Source of the DNA: Labia minor
Taxonomy: Eukaryota; Arthropoda; Insecta; Dermaptera; Spongiphoridae
Length of the DNA: 64,000 nucleotides
Direction: 5' to 3'
Assembly (NCBI GenBank): GCA_963082975.1
Contig: OY720344.1
Span: forward strand, 90,458,107 to 90,522,106
Of this stretch, positions 47,499 through 60,501 are shown in pieces; position 1 is the stretch's first letter; each line of letters starts with the position of its first letter. Under the pieces are notes generated by a model that worked only from the letters and a program-made list of their open reading frames with translations, was not told the DNA's origin and searched no databases. The position numbers and the translations under genes were made by a program.

Positions 47499-48010
47499 CC
47501 AGGCACTGAACCGACCGACGATTTGAAATAAATTAATTTCTCAACAACATTATAAATATATATATATATATACTCGTATATATAAAGTATAGTAAGAGAT
47601 ATATTTTTAAACCTTCAATTTAAATAACTAAATTATATTATCTTTTCTTAGTTTAATTACTCAATTATTAATTACTACTATATTTTAAGTGAAAAATTTC
47701 CGACAATGAATATAAAATTAATAATTTGTAAAATACTACTTCTGATTTCCTGATATACACTAAAAGTTGATGAATTCATGTTACTGATGCATTAAGTAAA
47801 TATGCCAAATTTTATTAAAATTCGTTGAGGTTACGAGCTTTTCACATCTATACGGACACACAATGGACAGACGGATGGACGAACAGAAAAATGCTAAAAA
47901 TACTTTCTTCTGTTAACAAAATACTTGATTCGTTGATATGTAAAAATCCCTACATGTGAAATTTGGTGTGAAATTAATACCTTCCCTTCTTATCTTTGTG
48001 GTCGGTAATA
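47499..48010 (+). mobile_element. Helentron-like family B, copy 2 (diverged)
   Basis: The 5' end GAACCGACCGACG-ATTTGAAATAAATT matches copy 1. The central part (47550-47745) is replaced by unrelated AT-rich sequence. The 3' part from AAAAGTTGATGAATTCATG through GACAGACGGATGGACGAACA to GTCGGTAATA matches with many substitutions. Confidence 0.6.
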
Positions 48011-49244
48011 ATCTCAGAAATATACTTATTTACATAAGTTTTTATTATTACCGTAAATATTATGCAATGCAAAAGGACGATTATTCTTTAATATTTGTGT
48101 CTATCTCTCAACATCTCTATTTTTTAAATCATTCAAAGAAGTTCTTTGATCTTATGATTTTTTTAGTAGATGGTTTTTATATATTCAGTGTATTTTTATG
48201 AATAATATAAGAATTGTCAACCCTTTTCCATTTTATCTTACAAATTATACTAATCTTTAAGATTTTTACAGTGTCAACACAATATTATGAGTCATATCGT
48301 TATCCCCATCATCTCCTTTTTTGATCTCCTTCAATCTACATTCACCCTAATCATTTGATGTTTACCAATTAGTTTTCCCTTAACTCATTCTTCCACCATA
48401 TCGACCCCTTCTCGACTTTATAACTAAGTTTGGTTGAAGATTCATAAAAATCATTCAAATTCATCCTTCTTCATTTTCATTTATTTTTGTCACTATATTC
48501 TTGATTAGATAAAGAAAATAAAAATTATATTTTTCTCTTTCATATTTAAATTAACACAAAAAAATCTATTTACGTAAATTCATTTGCACATAAATTGTTA
48601 TATTTATGCAAATATACTAAACATTCGATACTTGAACAATAAACCACTTCATAAATAAGATAAAACATAATCAGACTCAAAGTATGGTTGCCACTTATTC
48701 ACATCTTTAATATTATTTTATGAATAAAATACTAGAATAGATAGTTTGAAATTTATTATAAATTTATATATATTATATATATTATAAAATATTATATTAG
48801 TTTTAAGATAAGCAATTCTTTCTTTTTTCATGTTCATTCAAATACATTAATTATAATCGATTATTTCAAAAAACTTCATCAGCACTATCACAATCAAGTA
48901 AAATAAATTTGAATTCAATCTTGAACCTTGGACTATTTTCATTATCAGGACATTTTTTCCTCTTAATTAAATCTTTTGAAATATTTCCATTAAGAAGAAA
49001 TAATATATAATTTAAAAGATTCAAAACGAGTTCACCTGGAAAATGGATTAATATTTGAAAGACTCCTTAAAATGATAATCAGTTATCAGATTTTTTTGAC
49101 AGTATTTTTAACACTCACTTTTTCCATTAAAATAATTGAATTATCGATTTCATCAAATATAATATTCATTCACTGATAATAACAAAATGATATCTCTACA
49201 AGAGGTGGAATGGGCCTGAAACGTGGTTAGAATGGGAGAGAAAA
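48011..49244. other. AT-rich sequence without recognised features
   Basis: Nothing recognised. Confidence 0.5.
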
Positions 49245-49560
49245 GTCTTGCGAGAAATTATATATTATTTATTACGTTTTTATCAACTTTACTTCATGTC
49301 TGTCTATCTGTCTGTCTGTCTGTACGCTCTTTTTCATCAACTTTAAATTGAGATAGACTTTTGAAAATTTTTATAGATATTTCAATGGATCGCTAAAAGG
49401 TATTTAAGAAATACAATTAATTAATTTTAATGCGCAAAACGTTTTTCGTTGAATATGAAGCAATTCATCCATAAACTTTATCAGGCTTATAGAAAAATTA
49501 TTTTATTCTTTTTTGCCAATGGAAAAACGTTATTTAATAAATTTTTTTTATATTTATATT
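49245..49560. repeat. Possible further (GTCT)n-bearing dispersed repeat
   Basis: A (GTCT)n run (49300-49322) is flanked by non-simple sequence (ATCAACTTTA, TTGAGATAGACTTTTG) laid out like the microsatellite-bearing Helentron-like repeats here, but I find no second copy or ends in the window. Confidence 0.3.
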
Positions 49561-49572
49561 ATTGGGTAGTGA

Positions 49573-49731
49573 AGACGGTTGGGTAGGCCAAGGAAGAAAT
49601 GGGCATACAATGTAATGAAGGATGTTAGGGAGATAGAAGAGAATAGGAGTTGGATGGAAGGGCTTCAGTATAGTTACTGCGGCCAAGAACTATCCAGTTT
49701 CGTAGAGTCACAGAAATATAATGATATATAG
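49573..49731 (+). pseudogene. LINE reverse-transcriptase C-terminal fragment
   Basis: A 52-codon open stretch reads RRLGRPRKKWAYNVMKDVRE, then IEENRSWMEGLQ, ending at TAG 49729-49731. The R.GRPRK.W...V..D.R pattern, followed by Trp and Gln spaced as here, is typical of the extreme C-terminus of ORF2 in several non-LTR retrotransposon clades. No reverse-transcriptase core lies upstream, which fits a 5'-truncated insertion. The clade cannot be assigned. Confidence 0.5.
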
Positions 49732-49734
49732 ATA

Positions 49735-52700
49735 TGTAGTTTGATTCATAATATTTTTTAATATATACTAAATAACCTACTCATTATGTTAAAAATACTT
49801 AGTAAATTTATATTTTAAGATTTAAATTTTGTAAATTGAATTGTAAAAATAAATACTGTAAAATAAAATTTTTTCAATGCCATTTAAATAAAAAAAAACA
49901 TCCTAATCATTTAGTTAACTTAATTTTAAATAATTGATATTATTTATATACAATATGAGAAGAAACGATACGTTTTTATTTTATTAATGATCCATTAAAT
50001 AATTTATTTTTATTTTTATTATTTTTATTGGGCATTTATTGAATAAAATGACCAGTTTTTGGATTCTATCTTTTAGATAACAACACACATTTACATTAAC
50101 CTTATCTAATGATTTTCTTCAATGAATTCTAGATAATTATAAAAATGCAGTTCGATTGATTTTGATATATAATAATTTATTATATATATTAATAAACTTC
50201 AACCTATTTAAAATTTTATTATAATTTGATTGAAAAATAGTATAGAAAAAAATCGTAAATTATTTAATTTTTTAATTTTAAATTTAATGTTCCATTGTGA
50301 ATAATTAACTTTTCTTATTCTTAATCTTAACTTTATTAATGGAGTATTATAAATATTTATGTTTAATAATTTATAGGTAATATTCATTATGAATTATTGT
50401 TTTAATTTATTCTTCAATGTGCAAGTTTATAGATAGATATGATTTATCATTACTAATGTTTATTTTTACTTTATTTTTTTTTTTAATTCAGAAAAAATTC
50501 TTTTATTGATACATTTGCATTTGATTAGTTTCTAAGATCACCCTGGAGTCTAAAATCCTTCTAATATAACTCAATCTTATAATTTTGACCTTTACAAAAG
50601 TCAATGGAAAATGAATCGTTTTTCTCCCTCAGATAAAAGAAAATGCGTATTTTTCTCATTTCTAAATAAAAATAAAATAAGAAAAATAAATGAAAGACTC
50701 TATTTTCTCCCACTCTTAGTTTTATTAAACAATATTCTAAAAAAATTTTTGAAAATTTAAAAAAATCAAAATTTCTTTTTTTTTAATTTTTGTGTGTAAT
50801 ATGTCATTAAATGGATACGTGGAGGGGGCATGAAATAACGTTCCATTAAATCATATGGAGGTATAATTTAATTTAAAAAAAATGAATAAATTGATTTTTT
50901 ATATGAAAATTCAAACACAATAAAATTTATAAAAATATTAATTATTATTATTATTTAACCAATTTTTCAGACAAATTTACCTGTATGATAATTACAAAAC
51001 AACATTAGAAATAAAAATTAAAAATCGAAAAATTATTATTTTTTTTTTCAAAAATATTACTACAATCGAATGTTTGAATTAAGGTTGGTGTTTTCCTGAA
51101 TGTGTGTCCCAGGGAGGTCCTTTCATAGTTTTATGGTTAAAAATTAAATTAATTGATTGATAAGAAATTATGCTGAAAAGTCTTAATTCCCAAAATTACA
51201 ATATTAATAATAATAATAATAATAATAAAACAAACAAAATAAAAGAAATTAATGAATAATTTGAACTGTAAATATACATCTATAGATAATAATTTTTTTT
51301 TATAATAGAAAAATAAATAAATAAAAGAGGGAGAAGGGAGATCTTTCAAATATCCAAAGGTTAGTCGAGCTTGTAAGTGCGAAGTTTCTTTACCCGATAA
51401 TTATTCAATATTAGTCATTTCGCCTTGACGTATTCAACAAAATAGTATTAAAAAGCCAAAGAATCGATTATATAAAATGATTGTTCATAATACATAATAT
51501 TAGAGTATTTCTTTTAATAAAATAATCCTTTTATATTTACTTTTATTTATTTAGTTATTAATATTATTATTATTATTATTATTATTATATTAATATTTTA
51601 AAAAAAATATTTTACTTAAAAAAATATTTCTATCTAAAGTTCATTGAAAATAAATTTATTTGTTTTGCTTAGCCATGACTACAAGCAGCATCATTGCAAG
51701 GGCATTCATTTGTGAATTTTGTTTGATTAAATATTGTAATATAACTTTTGCAATCAAGAAAATTACATTTTACAAATTCAAAATAGAATAAACAAATGCC
51801 TGAAAAAATAATAGAGTTTTATAAATTTTATAATTAATCTACAAATAATTTAATTTTAGTCACAAAACCAATTAAAATAAATAAAATTATAAAATTTAAT
51901 TCCATATATATATTGGGATCGTGTAAGTTAGAATGCCTTATTGAGAAAAGAAAACCGTTTTGTTAAACTTTCTTCTTATCTTGTCATTTCATATTTACAA
52001 ATTTTAATCATTATTTTATAATAACAAATATATAAATAAATGAAAGAACACTTTATAAGAAGCCATTTTTAAAAATTTGATACTGTTAAGGCCCTTTTAG
52101 AATGGCTTTTTCGTGTACATAACCATAATATTCTTTTAGAACAGTGAAAATATTAAAAATTAAAATATTATGTATATATTTTTGTAAACATGTATATAGT
52201 GAAAAAACTCAAATAATAATTTCAATTTAATAATCTACAAAAAAAAAAATTACTTTATGAGAATATAATAAGTAATATTTATTAATATAGTAAGTAATTT
52301 TAATTCTTTATTTTTATGTATGAGAATTAAAATTATTAATTTATCGCTTTAAAATAAATTTTTAAAAATATATAATTATTCTATATCAAATTAAAATACC
52401 GACAAAATAAAAATGATTTACTAATGATATAAAAATAATACATATTACAATCTCGATTATTTATTTATGTTTTTAATCTTAAATGTTGTGATTTGTATTT
52501 AATTAAAATGTGAAATTCGTTTTTTCAAACATTACAATATGTTTACAATATTTGTCATTGTTTTCTAATTGAATTTTAATTCGAATGTGATGAAATGTAT
52601 TTTTATTTATTCAAATAAGATGTTTTTGTCATTCTTTTCTTCTTTTTTTTATTTGTTTAATAATAAATTAAATGTAAATTTTACTTTAATATATGTACCA

Positions 52701-53405
52701 CAATGTTTATTCGAAATAATATAAAAATAATATAAAAAAAATTATCATTTAAATATGAAATTTCAGAAAAAAAAAATATTTTCATAGAATATTTAGGGAA
52801 AATAAAATTTTTCATATCAATGAAGAATTTGCTTTTCAAAATCGTTATACAACTTATATTTTATAAATGAATAAAGAATTTTGAATACATTCTCGTCTAT
52901 ACCATGAAACAATGATACATATAAAGGTCAAGAGGAGGAGTCGAAACGTGTATATTTAAAAAATTAAATTTCATTTAAGTTCTGTGTGTGGTCTTTACAA
53001 ATGCGGTTGTGGATGTAAAGTCATTTTAAAGTGAATTTGAAAGAAAATCAATTTTTTTTTTAAATTATCTTAACTTGAATATATTTAGTATCTATAGATT
53101 AAATATTTTCTTTGATCTTTTTTTCTAATTTAATTTTTAGTTTAATTCTTCTAGTTTAATTTTTAGTTAATTATTTCACTTATTTAATAGTTTTAATTGA
53201 TATTTATTTATTAATTATTTAATTTAATTATTCTAGTCATGTTCACTGGGGATCCCTTTATAGTCTCCCATTATTTATCTTAGCATTAATTATTATTACA
53301 TTTCAATATGACACAAATGGCCCATGAAGTGCCTTTAAACCAAAAATAACATAATAATTAAAAAGAAGAAACCTTTATTTTATTTAGTTTTAATTTTTAG
53401 AAAAC
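49735..53405. other. AT-rich sequence without recognised features
   Basis: About 3.7 kb with (ATT)n and (AAT)n runs (51203-51227, 51562-51587) and nothing else recognised. Confidence 0.5.
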
Positions 53406-53413
53406 ATTTAAAT

Positions 53414-53575
53414 CAGGGGTGTCTAAACTATGACCATTCGAGGGCCACATTGCAAAAAATACTAATATGCTGGGCCGCACATAAATATCATTTTTTTTTT
53501 TTTTTTAAAGAACCATATTGAAAAAATTTAAATATTATCATAATTTGGGGCATGCACCCACTTTAGACACCCCTG
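53414..53575. mobile_element. hAT MITE, family 2, with perfect 8-bp target duplication
   Basis: A 162-bp element flanked by ATTTAAAT (53406-53413, 53576-53583). Ends CAGGGGTGTCTAAACT and the complement of CAGGGGTGTCTAAAGT form near-perfect 16-bp inverted repeats. A T16 run lies inside. No coding capacity. Confidence 0.92.
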
Positions 53576-53583
53576 ATTTAAAT

Positions 53584-54505
53584 CAATTAATAAGATTCAT
53601 TTTCAAAGTGATTTTCAATATGACTATAGTCATTAGCTTAAATATCTATTTTTTTATAATTAAGTCCTGTGGGACCCTTTATAGCCGCTCCACACACACA
53701 CACATTACTATCATTATTTTTTCAATATTCTTTAATTAAAAATAAATTTAAATATGGAAATGTTTCCTTAAATAAGATACTATTACCTGGCTATATTACT
53801 ATTATATGGCCTGTGATATCGATAAGCACTTTCTAATATAATATATAATAATAAAATGATTATATTATAATTATAATTTATTTATTTACTTTAATTTCGG
53901 CAATACTTTTGTCAAAATACCTATATTAATTAAATTAATATTCTAGGGAATAATTCAAAGTTGAATGAATCTATTGAACAGAAGAAAAGAATCAACCTTA
54001 TCATTTACAAAGAATAGCGGATGTTACGTTAATTTTGATGTTTAGTAGAACAGAAAGATTAGACCAATTACTGGAACGAAAAATTTACGTTTAAATTTAG
54101 CCACATTAATGACTATTTTTAATTTTCAGTTCCCCATTCCTCTATGGATGGATTTGATCTCTAGAAATATTCAATAAATATAATACTCCATGGAGCTTCC
54201 TTCTTCATCTACTCAGGCTCTTAAGTTAAGAAGCCAACATTACGTCATTTATATTATTGCTATCTATTCACTTATTATATATTGTTTAAGATAAAAATTG
54301 CATTATTATACTCTTTTCAAATTATAAGATTAATTAAATAATATGCTAAATAATTTATTTAAATTATATTATCATTTTAAATAAATTCAAATTTTGTGTA
54401 TCATCATTGAGAGGATGTAAATTTGTAATTATACCCTCGTTGAATTATTGTAGTTTAAAAAAAATCATTTCGTTTATTTATTTATTATTTCCACGACCAA
54501 TCAAT
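53584..54505. other. AT-rich sequence without recognised features
   Basis: Short (CA)n run near 53692-53704; nothing else. Confidence 0.5.
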
Positions 54506-54510
54506 TAACA

Positions 54511-54589
54511 GGTTCCCGCCGGCTCCATAATTTGTCTATTTATTTTATGTGGAGGCATGAGCCACCGGTGGTACATGCCGGCGGGAACC
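54511..54589. repeat. Short GC-rich fold-back element, copy 2
   Basis: GGTTCCCGCCGGC (left) and GCCGGCGGGAACC (right) are perfect 13-nt inverted complements in a 79-bp unit with the same AT centre as 15031-15089. A nested ACCGGTGGTACATGCC pair adds to the fold. TTAA lies just left. Confidence 0.8.
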
Positions 54590-54599
54590 AAATTTCGAA

Positions 54600-55790
54600 A
54601 TTCTGTAAAAAGTAAATTCTATTTATTTTTAATATTATTTATCTCTTTCATTTAATTAACTTTTTATTATCCATATTATTAATAATAATATTTTTATTAT
54701 TTTTGGATCTCACCATGTCCACTCTTAATATTTTTATTTATTGTCCATGGTGTCATTATGTCTATTCATTGATATTTTTAAACTGATCCAACCATTTTCA
54801 TTCATTTATTTTAGCCATCTCATTCCCCTGTGCATATTCCCTGAATATCTTCTTATATAAGTGATAATAGGCTACTCTGAATAAACTTCTACATATAAAA
54901 TTCCTGAGAAATATCAATTTGAAAAAGATTATTCTTATGCGACATTTTGCATCAATGCGGAAACGTCGTATTAAACTCGTCATATCCTCCGCTGTTAATT
55001 TATATAATAAAGAAAAATAATATCGCGTGCCCTTCCTCCTATGTCTGATACGATTACTCGCAAATGAAGATAATGCCTATTAATCAACGAGTGATATGCC
55101 ATAATATAATTGCATACTATTCAGAGAATGGCATACTTATCTCTTTTACACTTGGTGTTTCAAAATATATTTAAATTAGTCTAAAATCAGGTGTACCTTT
55201 TCGATTTAATGCAAGTGAATCGGAAATGGAATAAAAATAACAAATTGATTACTCTTTTATCTCATAAAATAGGTTTATTAATTCACTTATTTGCCGCCTA
55301 ATTATTAATTCATCGATTCATTGAAATAAAATTATATTTTTCCTTTTTTTATTACCTTAATTAAAAACAGATACATAATCATTATTATTAGTAAATATAA
55401 CGTGGTCCCCCAAACATTGTGCAAAAAATAAATTTAAAAGTGATTAAAACTCAAAAGTAAAAAAAAGATGATTTTGTGGCCAAACTATTGAACATTTTCG
55501 ATTATTTTAACGTTATGAATAAATAAATAATTTATTTTGTCAAAAATTTTTCTGGGGAGACACTCGGAATCCCCTGTCCCCAAACATAATAGATCACGCG
55601 ACTGTGTATATATGTATATATTTGTTATTTGAATAATTTAAAATCAACTACTATATTTACTCAATGGTTATATTCTATGATATATTAATTTTTATTTTTA
55701 TTAAAAAATTAATTATTAATTACACACAAAAATTTCAATTTTAAATTAAATTCTAATATCAATAATAAAATTCAAAACTTTTTAAAATAA
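54600..55790. other. AT-rich sequence without recognised features
   Basis: Nothing recognised. Confidence 0.5.
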
Positions 55791-55791
55791 A

Positions 55792-55827
55792 ACAATACCT
55801 CCCTTACTATCGTCGGTCGGTAAAAAT
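55792..55827 (+). repeat. Helentron-like family B, 3'-end fragment
   Basis: ACAATACCTCCCTTACTATC followed by GTCGGTCGGTAAAAA, identical to the family B 3' end. No adjoining body. Confidence 0.8.
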
Positions 55828-55829
55828 TA

Positions 55830-57122
55830 ATCAAAATCAAATTATATAAATAATAATCTAACACCCTTAGGTAGTTAATGTTTTTACTTTTAAAGAATTT
55901 TCTTTCTATTTACATTTAATTAATAATTCAATTTCTATTAATATAAATCACCATTATTTTTCTTTAAATAATTATACTCCAAATATAATATAGATAGTTA
56001 AATATAAGATATATACATTTCATAGATAATATATTAAATTAAATAAAATAATATATTAGAAAGAAGCAATCGACTATAATACTCGTATAAACGCTAAATG
56101 TGGTGATAGACAATGCATGCTGTCTGCGAGGTCTTTCCTTGTTTGTTGGAAATCCGTGAGTCATACGGCAACGTTTTCACTTTTATTAAATTAATATATT
56201 TAAGATTAAAAGCAATTTTCTTATATAATAACAAATAAATTATTATTTACATCACGAATGTATTTTATTTTTTCAAAAATCATTTTTAGATTCATTAATA
56301 TAAGGATTGGAGGAATTCTCTCAGGGGACTTCAAAAAAAAAAAAAAATTTTCATATTGTTTAGAAAATTTTTATTATTATATTTTAAGAATAAAGATTAA
56401 TAATGTTCTCAATTCTGAAATCTATTAAAATATCTAATCTTTGATTAATTTTAAAATTATTATAATTAAAAAATATATTGTTTTCTTTAATAATTTTTTT
56501 TTCTAAATATACTTCAATTTAGATTTTTAATAACAGACGGAAAGCTTTAGGGGGACAAAATAAAGTGATGATTTTCAAAAAATTTTAATATTAATATTTT
56601 ATAATTTGAAATGATTCATTTGATATTAAATATTTTAAAATTATTTTAACCTTTTTGGTTTTTTATTTTATTATATTGTTACCAGTATCTTCTTATTGGT
56701 AAAATTTTTAAACAACAAAATGGTTATTTTGGAAAAATTAAAATAAATTCTTATAGATTTTGGCTGTTTATTTTTGACAGAAACAAAATCCTAATAAAAT
56801 ATAACTTTCCTATAGAATTTTGCATAAATTCTATTCTTTTCGTTTTTTTTCTTTTTTATTCTGTTTTATTTATTTATTTATTTTTTTTATTTTTAATAAA
56901 TGTCTCATAAATTTTTAAATATTAACATAACTATCTTTATTGATGCTAATGTATATTTCATATACTATAATTTCTTAGAACACTTACTATGAAATATCAT
57001 AAAATACTTTTTCTTAGAAAAATTATTTAATTTTTATTAAAACTTTAATTTATATACTTTTTTAATATTCATTTTTTTTTGTTATTCAATTTCATTTCAA
57101 TTAATATAGAAATTGATATATA
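55830..57122. other. AT-rich sequence; small patch with TGAGTCAT
   Basis: Positions 56085-56180 are less AT-rich and contain GTGAGTCATACG, an AP-1-like word. Otherwise nothing recognised. Confidence 0.35.
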
Positions 57123-57130
57123 CTATATAT

Positions 57131-57296
57131 CCACAGTGGCCAAACCGTGATGTTGCCCTTTTTGAGTTTATTATGGCTCAATTAAATAATTTAAAGTCAT
57201 GACACAAAACAAAGGTAAAATTTTTTCCGATTTGCCTCTTAAACATTTTCGATTTTTCAATATGGTTCTAATTATCACCTAGTGTGGCCGCCCTTG
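57131..57296. mobile_element. hAT MITE, family 3, with perfect 8-bp target duplication
   Basis: A 166-bp element flanked by CTATATAT (57123-57130, 57297-57304). Left end CCACAGTGGCCAAACCGTGA, right end complement CAAGGGCGGCCACACTAGG. Ends are degenerate but comparable, with shared GGCC words. Confidence 0.7.
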
Positions 57297-57525
57297 CTAT
57301 ATATTATTCTAAGTTTACTAGGAATTTTATTTAAAATATTAATTTTTATAAATATCATAGAGATAAAAACTGTGATATATATATATATATATTACATTTT
57401 TATAGGAATTGAAATAATTATATATTACAAATCTTACAGTTGAGTAATTAAGATAACAAAATTCCCTATATTCATTATATAATAGTAGTAATTATATTGA
57501 TTTAAAATCCCACCCCCTGGCTGTT

Positions 57526-57565
57526 ATGCAACCATAATAAACTCTCTTGAGTTATATGGTTGCAT
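57526..57565. repeat. Compact hairpin
   Basis: ATGCAACCATAATAAACTC pairs with GAGTTATATGGTTGCAT around a TCTT loop: 17 pairs with a two-base bulge. It stands out in unique sequence 260 nt upstream of the splice-site pair at 57828. Confidence 0.6.
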
Positions 57566-57827
57566 GAACATGAACTTCAAAAATTCTGGCATCAAAGTGC
57601 CTTATTTTATATAACATGAGTATATAAATATTTTGTAATCATATTAAATTAAATAATTAATAAATCTTATTTAATATTTCATTTAGAAATAAATATTTTT
57701 ATATTATATTTATTTATAAGTATTTATCTTGTGGGTATTATATTTACATTTTAATACAAGTTTATTTATCCTCAGCACATAAAACGAATGAATAATAATT
57801 TAATATTTGTCTTTTTTTTTGTTCTAG

Positions 57828-57863
57828 GTAAGTGACGATCCTGATGTTTTATTATTTCCACAT
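57828..57863 (+). CDS. Recursive splice site or 36-nt microexon in a long intron
   Basis: A pyrimidine tract (CTTTTTTTTTTGTTCTAG, ending at 57827) abuts GTAAGT, and a second GTAAGT donor follows 36 nt later at 57864. Two readings fit. First, a recursive-splicing ratchet point, where the upstream part of a long intron is removed and the regenerated GTAAGT is used again; such sites look like (Y)nAG|GTAAGT, often followed by a short exon-like segment with its own donor. Second, a 12-residue microexon (VSDDPDVLLFPH), open only in phase 0. The only upstream candidate exon (ends at 17729, phase 1) would meet TGA here, which favours the first reading or other unseen exons. Confidence 0.5.
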
Positions 57864-57869
57864 GTAAGT

Positions 57870-60495
57870 CAGTATTTCTCAAGTCATTTTACTAAAGTAT
57901 TATATTTGTTTGTTTGTTTAAAGAATAATACAAATAAAACTGTTATCTGAGTATCACTCTAAATTCATTTATAAGATAAAATTTCTGCAATTATTATAAC
58001 ATCAATTTTATATTAGTATTTTAGTAAAATGTATTTGAAAACCTTATTAAGTACTTAAGTATTATTATTTTTGAAAAGGAATATTTCATTTGAAATATAT
58101 ATATATATATATAAGATATATTGAAGGAGTGACGGTTAATGATAATGGCCCAACAGTCACTTTTCTCTCTCTTCCTTCTGAAAATTCATGACTTGTGAGT
58201 TGGCCATTCAAGTCAATTGGCACCTAACGGTTGAAAGGCAAGTTTGTTAGTAGGCAGCTTGGTTTCGAATCTCGTACAGTTAGGAACCGAATTGTTTATA
58301 AATTACTTTTTGCTTATGGAATCCACTTGGAACACTTACGACATCAGGCTCTGTTCTTCACTAACAACACCATTCCCAATAGATTGCATTAAATACTAGA
58401 AATTATACATTAAAGAAGAGTATATGTTACTATGCACGTGTTAGTTTCTAACAAGTGTCTTGACCTTATTATTATAATATAGAAATTAAAACACAAATTA
58501 AAATTAAATAAATCTAAAAATGCATTTTATATTGTTTATAATTATGCAATTAAATTAATTATAATATTAATTATTTTGATTTGTATTTCATTTTTTTTTC
58601 TATTTTTTTCTCTTTTTAATCACATATATAAAAAATATTTATTTTTTTAAATTATAATTCATGTGTCCATTGGCATATAATGTACATGTAAAAATCACAT
58701 AAATTTTATATCTATTAATTAATAAAATAAAATTTAATATTTTTAGAAAAAAATAATAGTTATTAAAACTACAAATAAAATAATTAAATAATTTTTCAAA
58801 ATATTAAAACAAAAATTCAAAATATCGTTTCTAATTTTATAATTTATTTAGCTGAGTTAAAATGAACTCATTTCTTGCTATTGGACATTATTCATCAATT
58901 AAGCAAATTGTAATATTATAATTATGTTTGTTGATTATAATCAAAGCTAAACTTTAATTTATTCAGTTTTTGATGAAGGGTTACATATTTTAAATAAATC
59001 TATAGGTCTTTAGAAATACCTTTGTAAATTTAGAATTTACTTAATAAGGTGAGTTTTGAAATGAAAAATGGATATATATTTTATATGCATATTTTTTTTT
59101 CTTAATTAAATTAATTAATAACAAGTGTCAATAAATATCAATATCATTGCATTCATTCAAGGTGGCTTATTAATGTGACTTTTAAAAAGATAAAAGTTAT
59201 ATATATAGTATATATAAGGATATTATAAATTTATTATTAATTTGTATATAATATAAAAAAAAAATTTTAATATATGTTTATTTAAAATGATAATTAAAGG
59301 GAAACATTAATTTTATTACGATCCAATAATTGAATAAAATTAATTTAAATTATTAGTTTTAGATGAATTTAAATGAGATTTGATTATTATTTAGAAATTC
59401 ATTTTAAAATAATTAATTTAACTGATGAATTAATGAATTGATACATTTTTTTTATATTTATTTTCAATTTAATTTTTCAATTTTTATCATATCTTGTCAC
59501 TTGATATAGGCGTCATTATTTGTCTATTGTTTTAATTATAATTCTTAGAAAATTATAAGGGTCTTTAACTTTTGAGCTTATTCCTCTGAAGAACTGTTAA
59601 AATAAAAGGCTTCCTTTAGTGAAGGTCTGGTACCGGGGCTTTTTTTAATTAGGCAACGAGAAAACTGTTAAAAGAAAGAAGCCTTGTTAATTCCTTGTGT
59701 CAACCAAACATCACCCTTTGACTAAATAAGGGTTTCTCGCTTTAATTCTAAAATATATATTTAACAACATTTAAAAATTCATCTCCAAAGAATTTAATTA
59801 CGTTGAATTGATTTCACTTGAAAGGAAATCTATTTTGAAAATTTCATCAAAATTAAATTTACATCATAGCTTTTTTTGACAGATAACGATATATATATAT
59901 ATTGATTATTATTATTGTTATGATGATGATTGACTGAGATTCGGATATAAGCTAAATTAAATCAAATTATATATCTATGAATATAAATTGATAATATTGA
60001 AAATAGTTAATAAAATAATTTATAACATAATGAATTGTGTAGGTAAACCTCAGCAATATAATAATTAAATATATATTAATTAGAATGTTAGATAAATATT
60101 AAAATCTAATTTACATATTTGAAACTTGATAAAAAAACTTTTATTAATAATAGATATTATGAAAATTAATTTTCTATCTCTACTCTAGAACAAAGTTGAG
60201 GCTATTCTTCCAAAGAACTTTTCCAATAAATTATATATTATAATAAAATAAATTATTAACAGTACGTATATTTATTTAATAATTTTTTTTCAACTAAATA
60301 TGAGTTCGAGGGATCGAACCTCACTAGGTTCAATTAATTTATAATTTAATAAAAAAACATTATTGAATAAAATATAAAAATATAAAATAAAAAAAGATAG
60401 GAATTGGTAAAGGCCCAAAACAAAAACAAAAAAACTAAAATTATTAGAAGAAACAAAACCACATGAAAAGGAGATAATACAAATAATGGATCAAT
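57870..60495. other. AT-rich intron-like sequence
   Basis: A less AT-rich patch at 58120-58350 contains a B-box-like word (GGTTTCGAATCTC, 58260-58272). Another B-box-like word on the minus strand lies at 60305-60320. Neither has a matching A box. An inverted GGCTTC/GAAGCC pair lies at 59608-59690. No genes recognised. Confidence 0.35.
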
Positions 60496-60501
60496 AACAA
60501 T

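Noticed and set aside
58260-58272. Possible tRNA gene (B-box-like GGTTTCGAATCTC)
   Set aside because: No A box at the right distance and no acceptor-stem pairing.
59041-59060. Second recursive splice site (AAG|GTGAGT at 59048)
   Set aside because: No pyrimidine tract before the AG, so no credible 3' splice site.
60305-60320. Possible minus-strand tRNA (AGGTTCGATCCC)
   Set aside because: B-box-like word only; upstream sequence is a low-complexity AT/A run with no cloverleaf.
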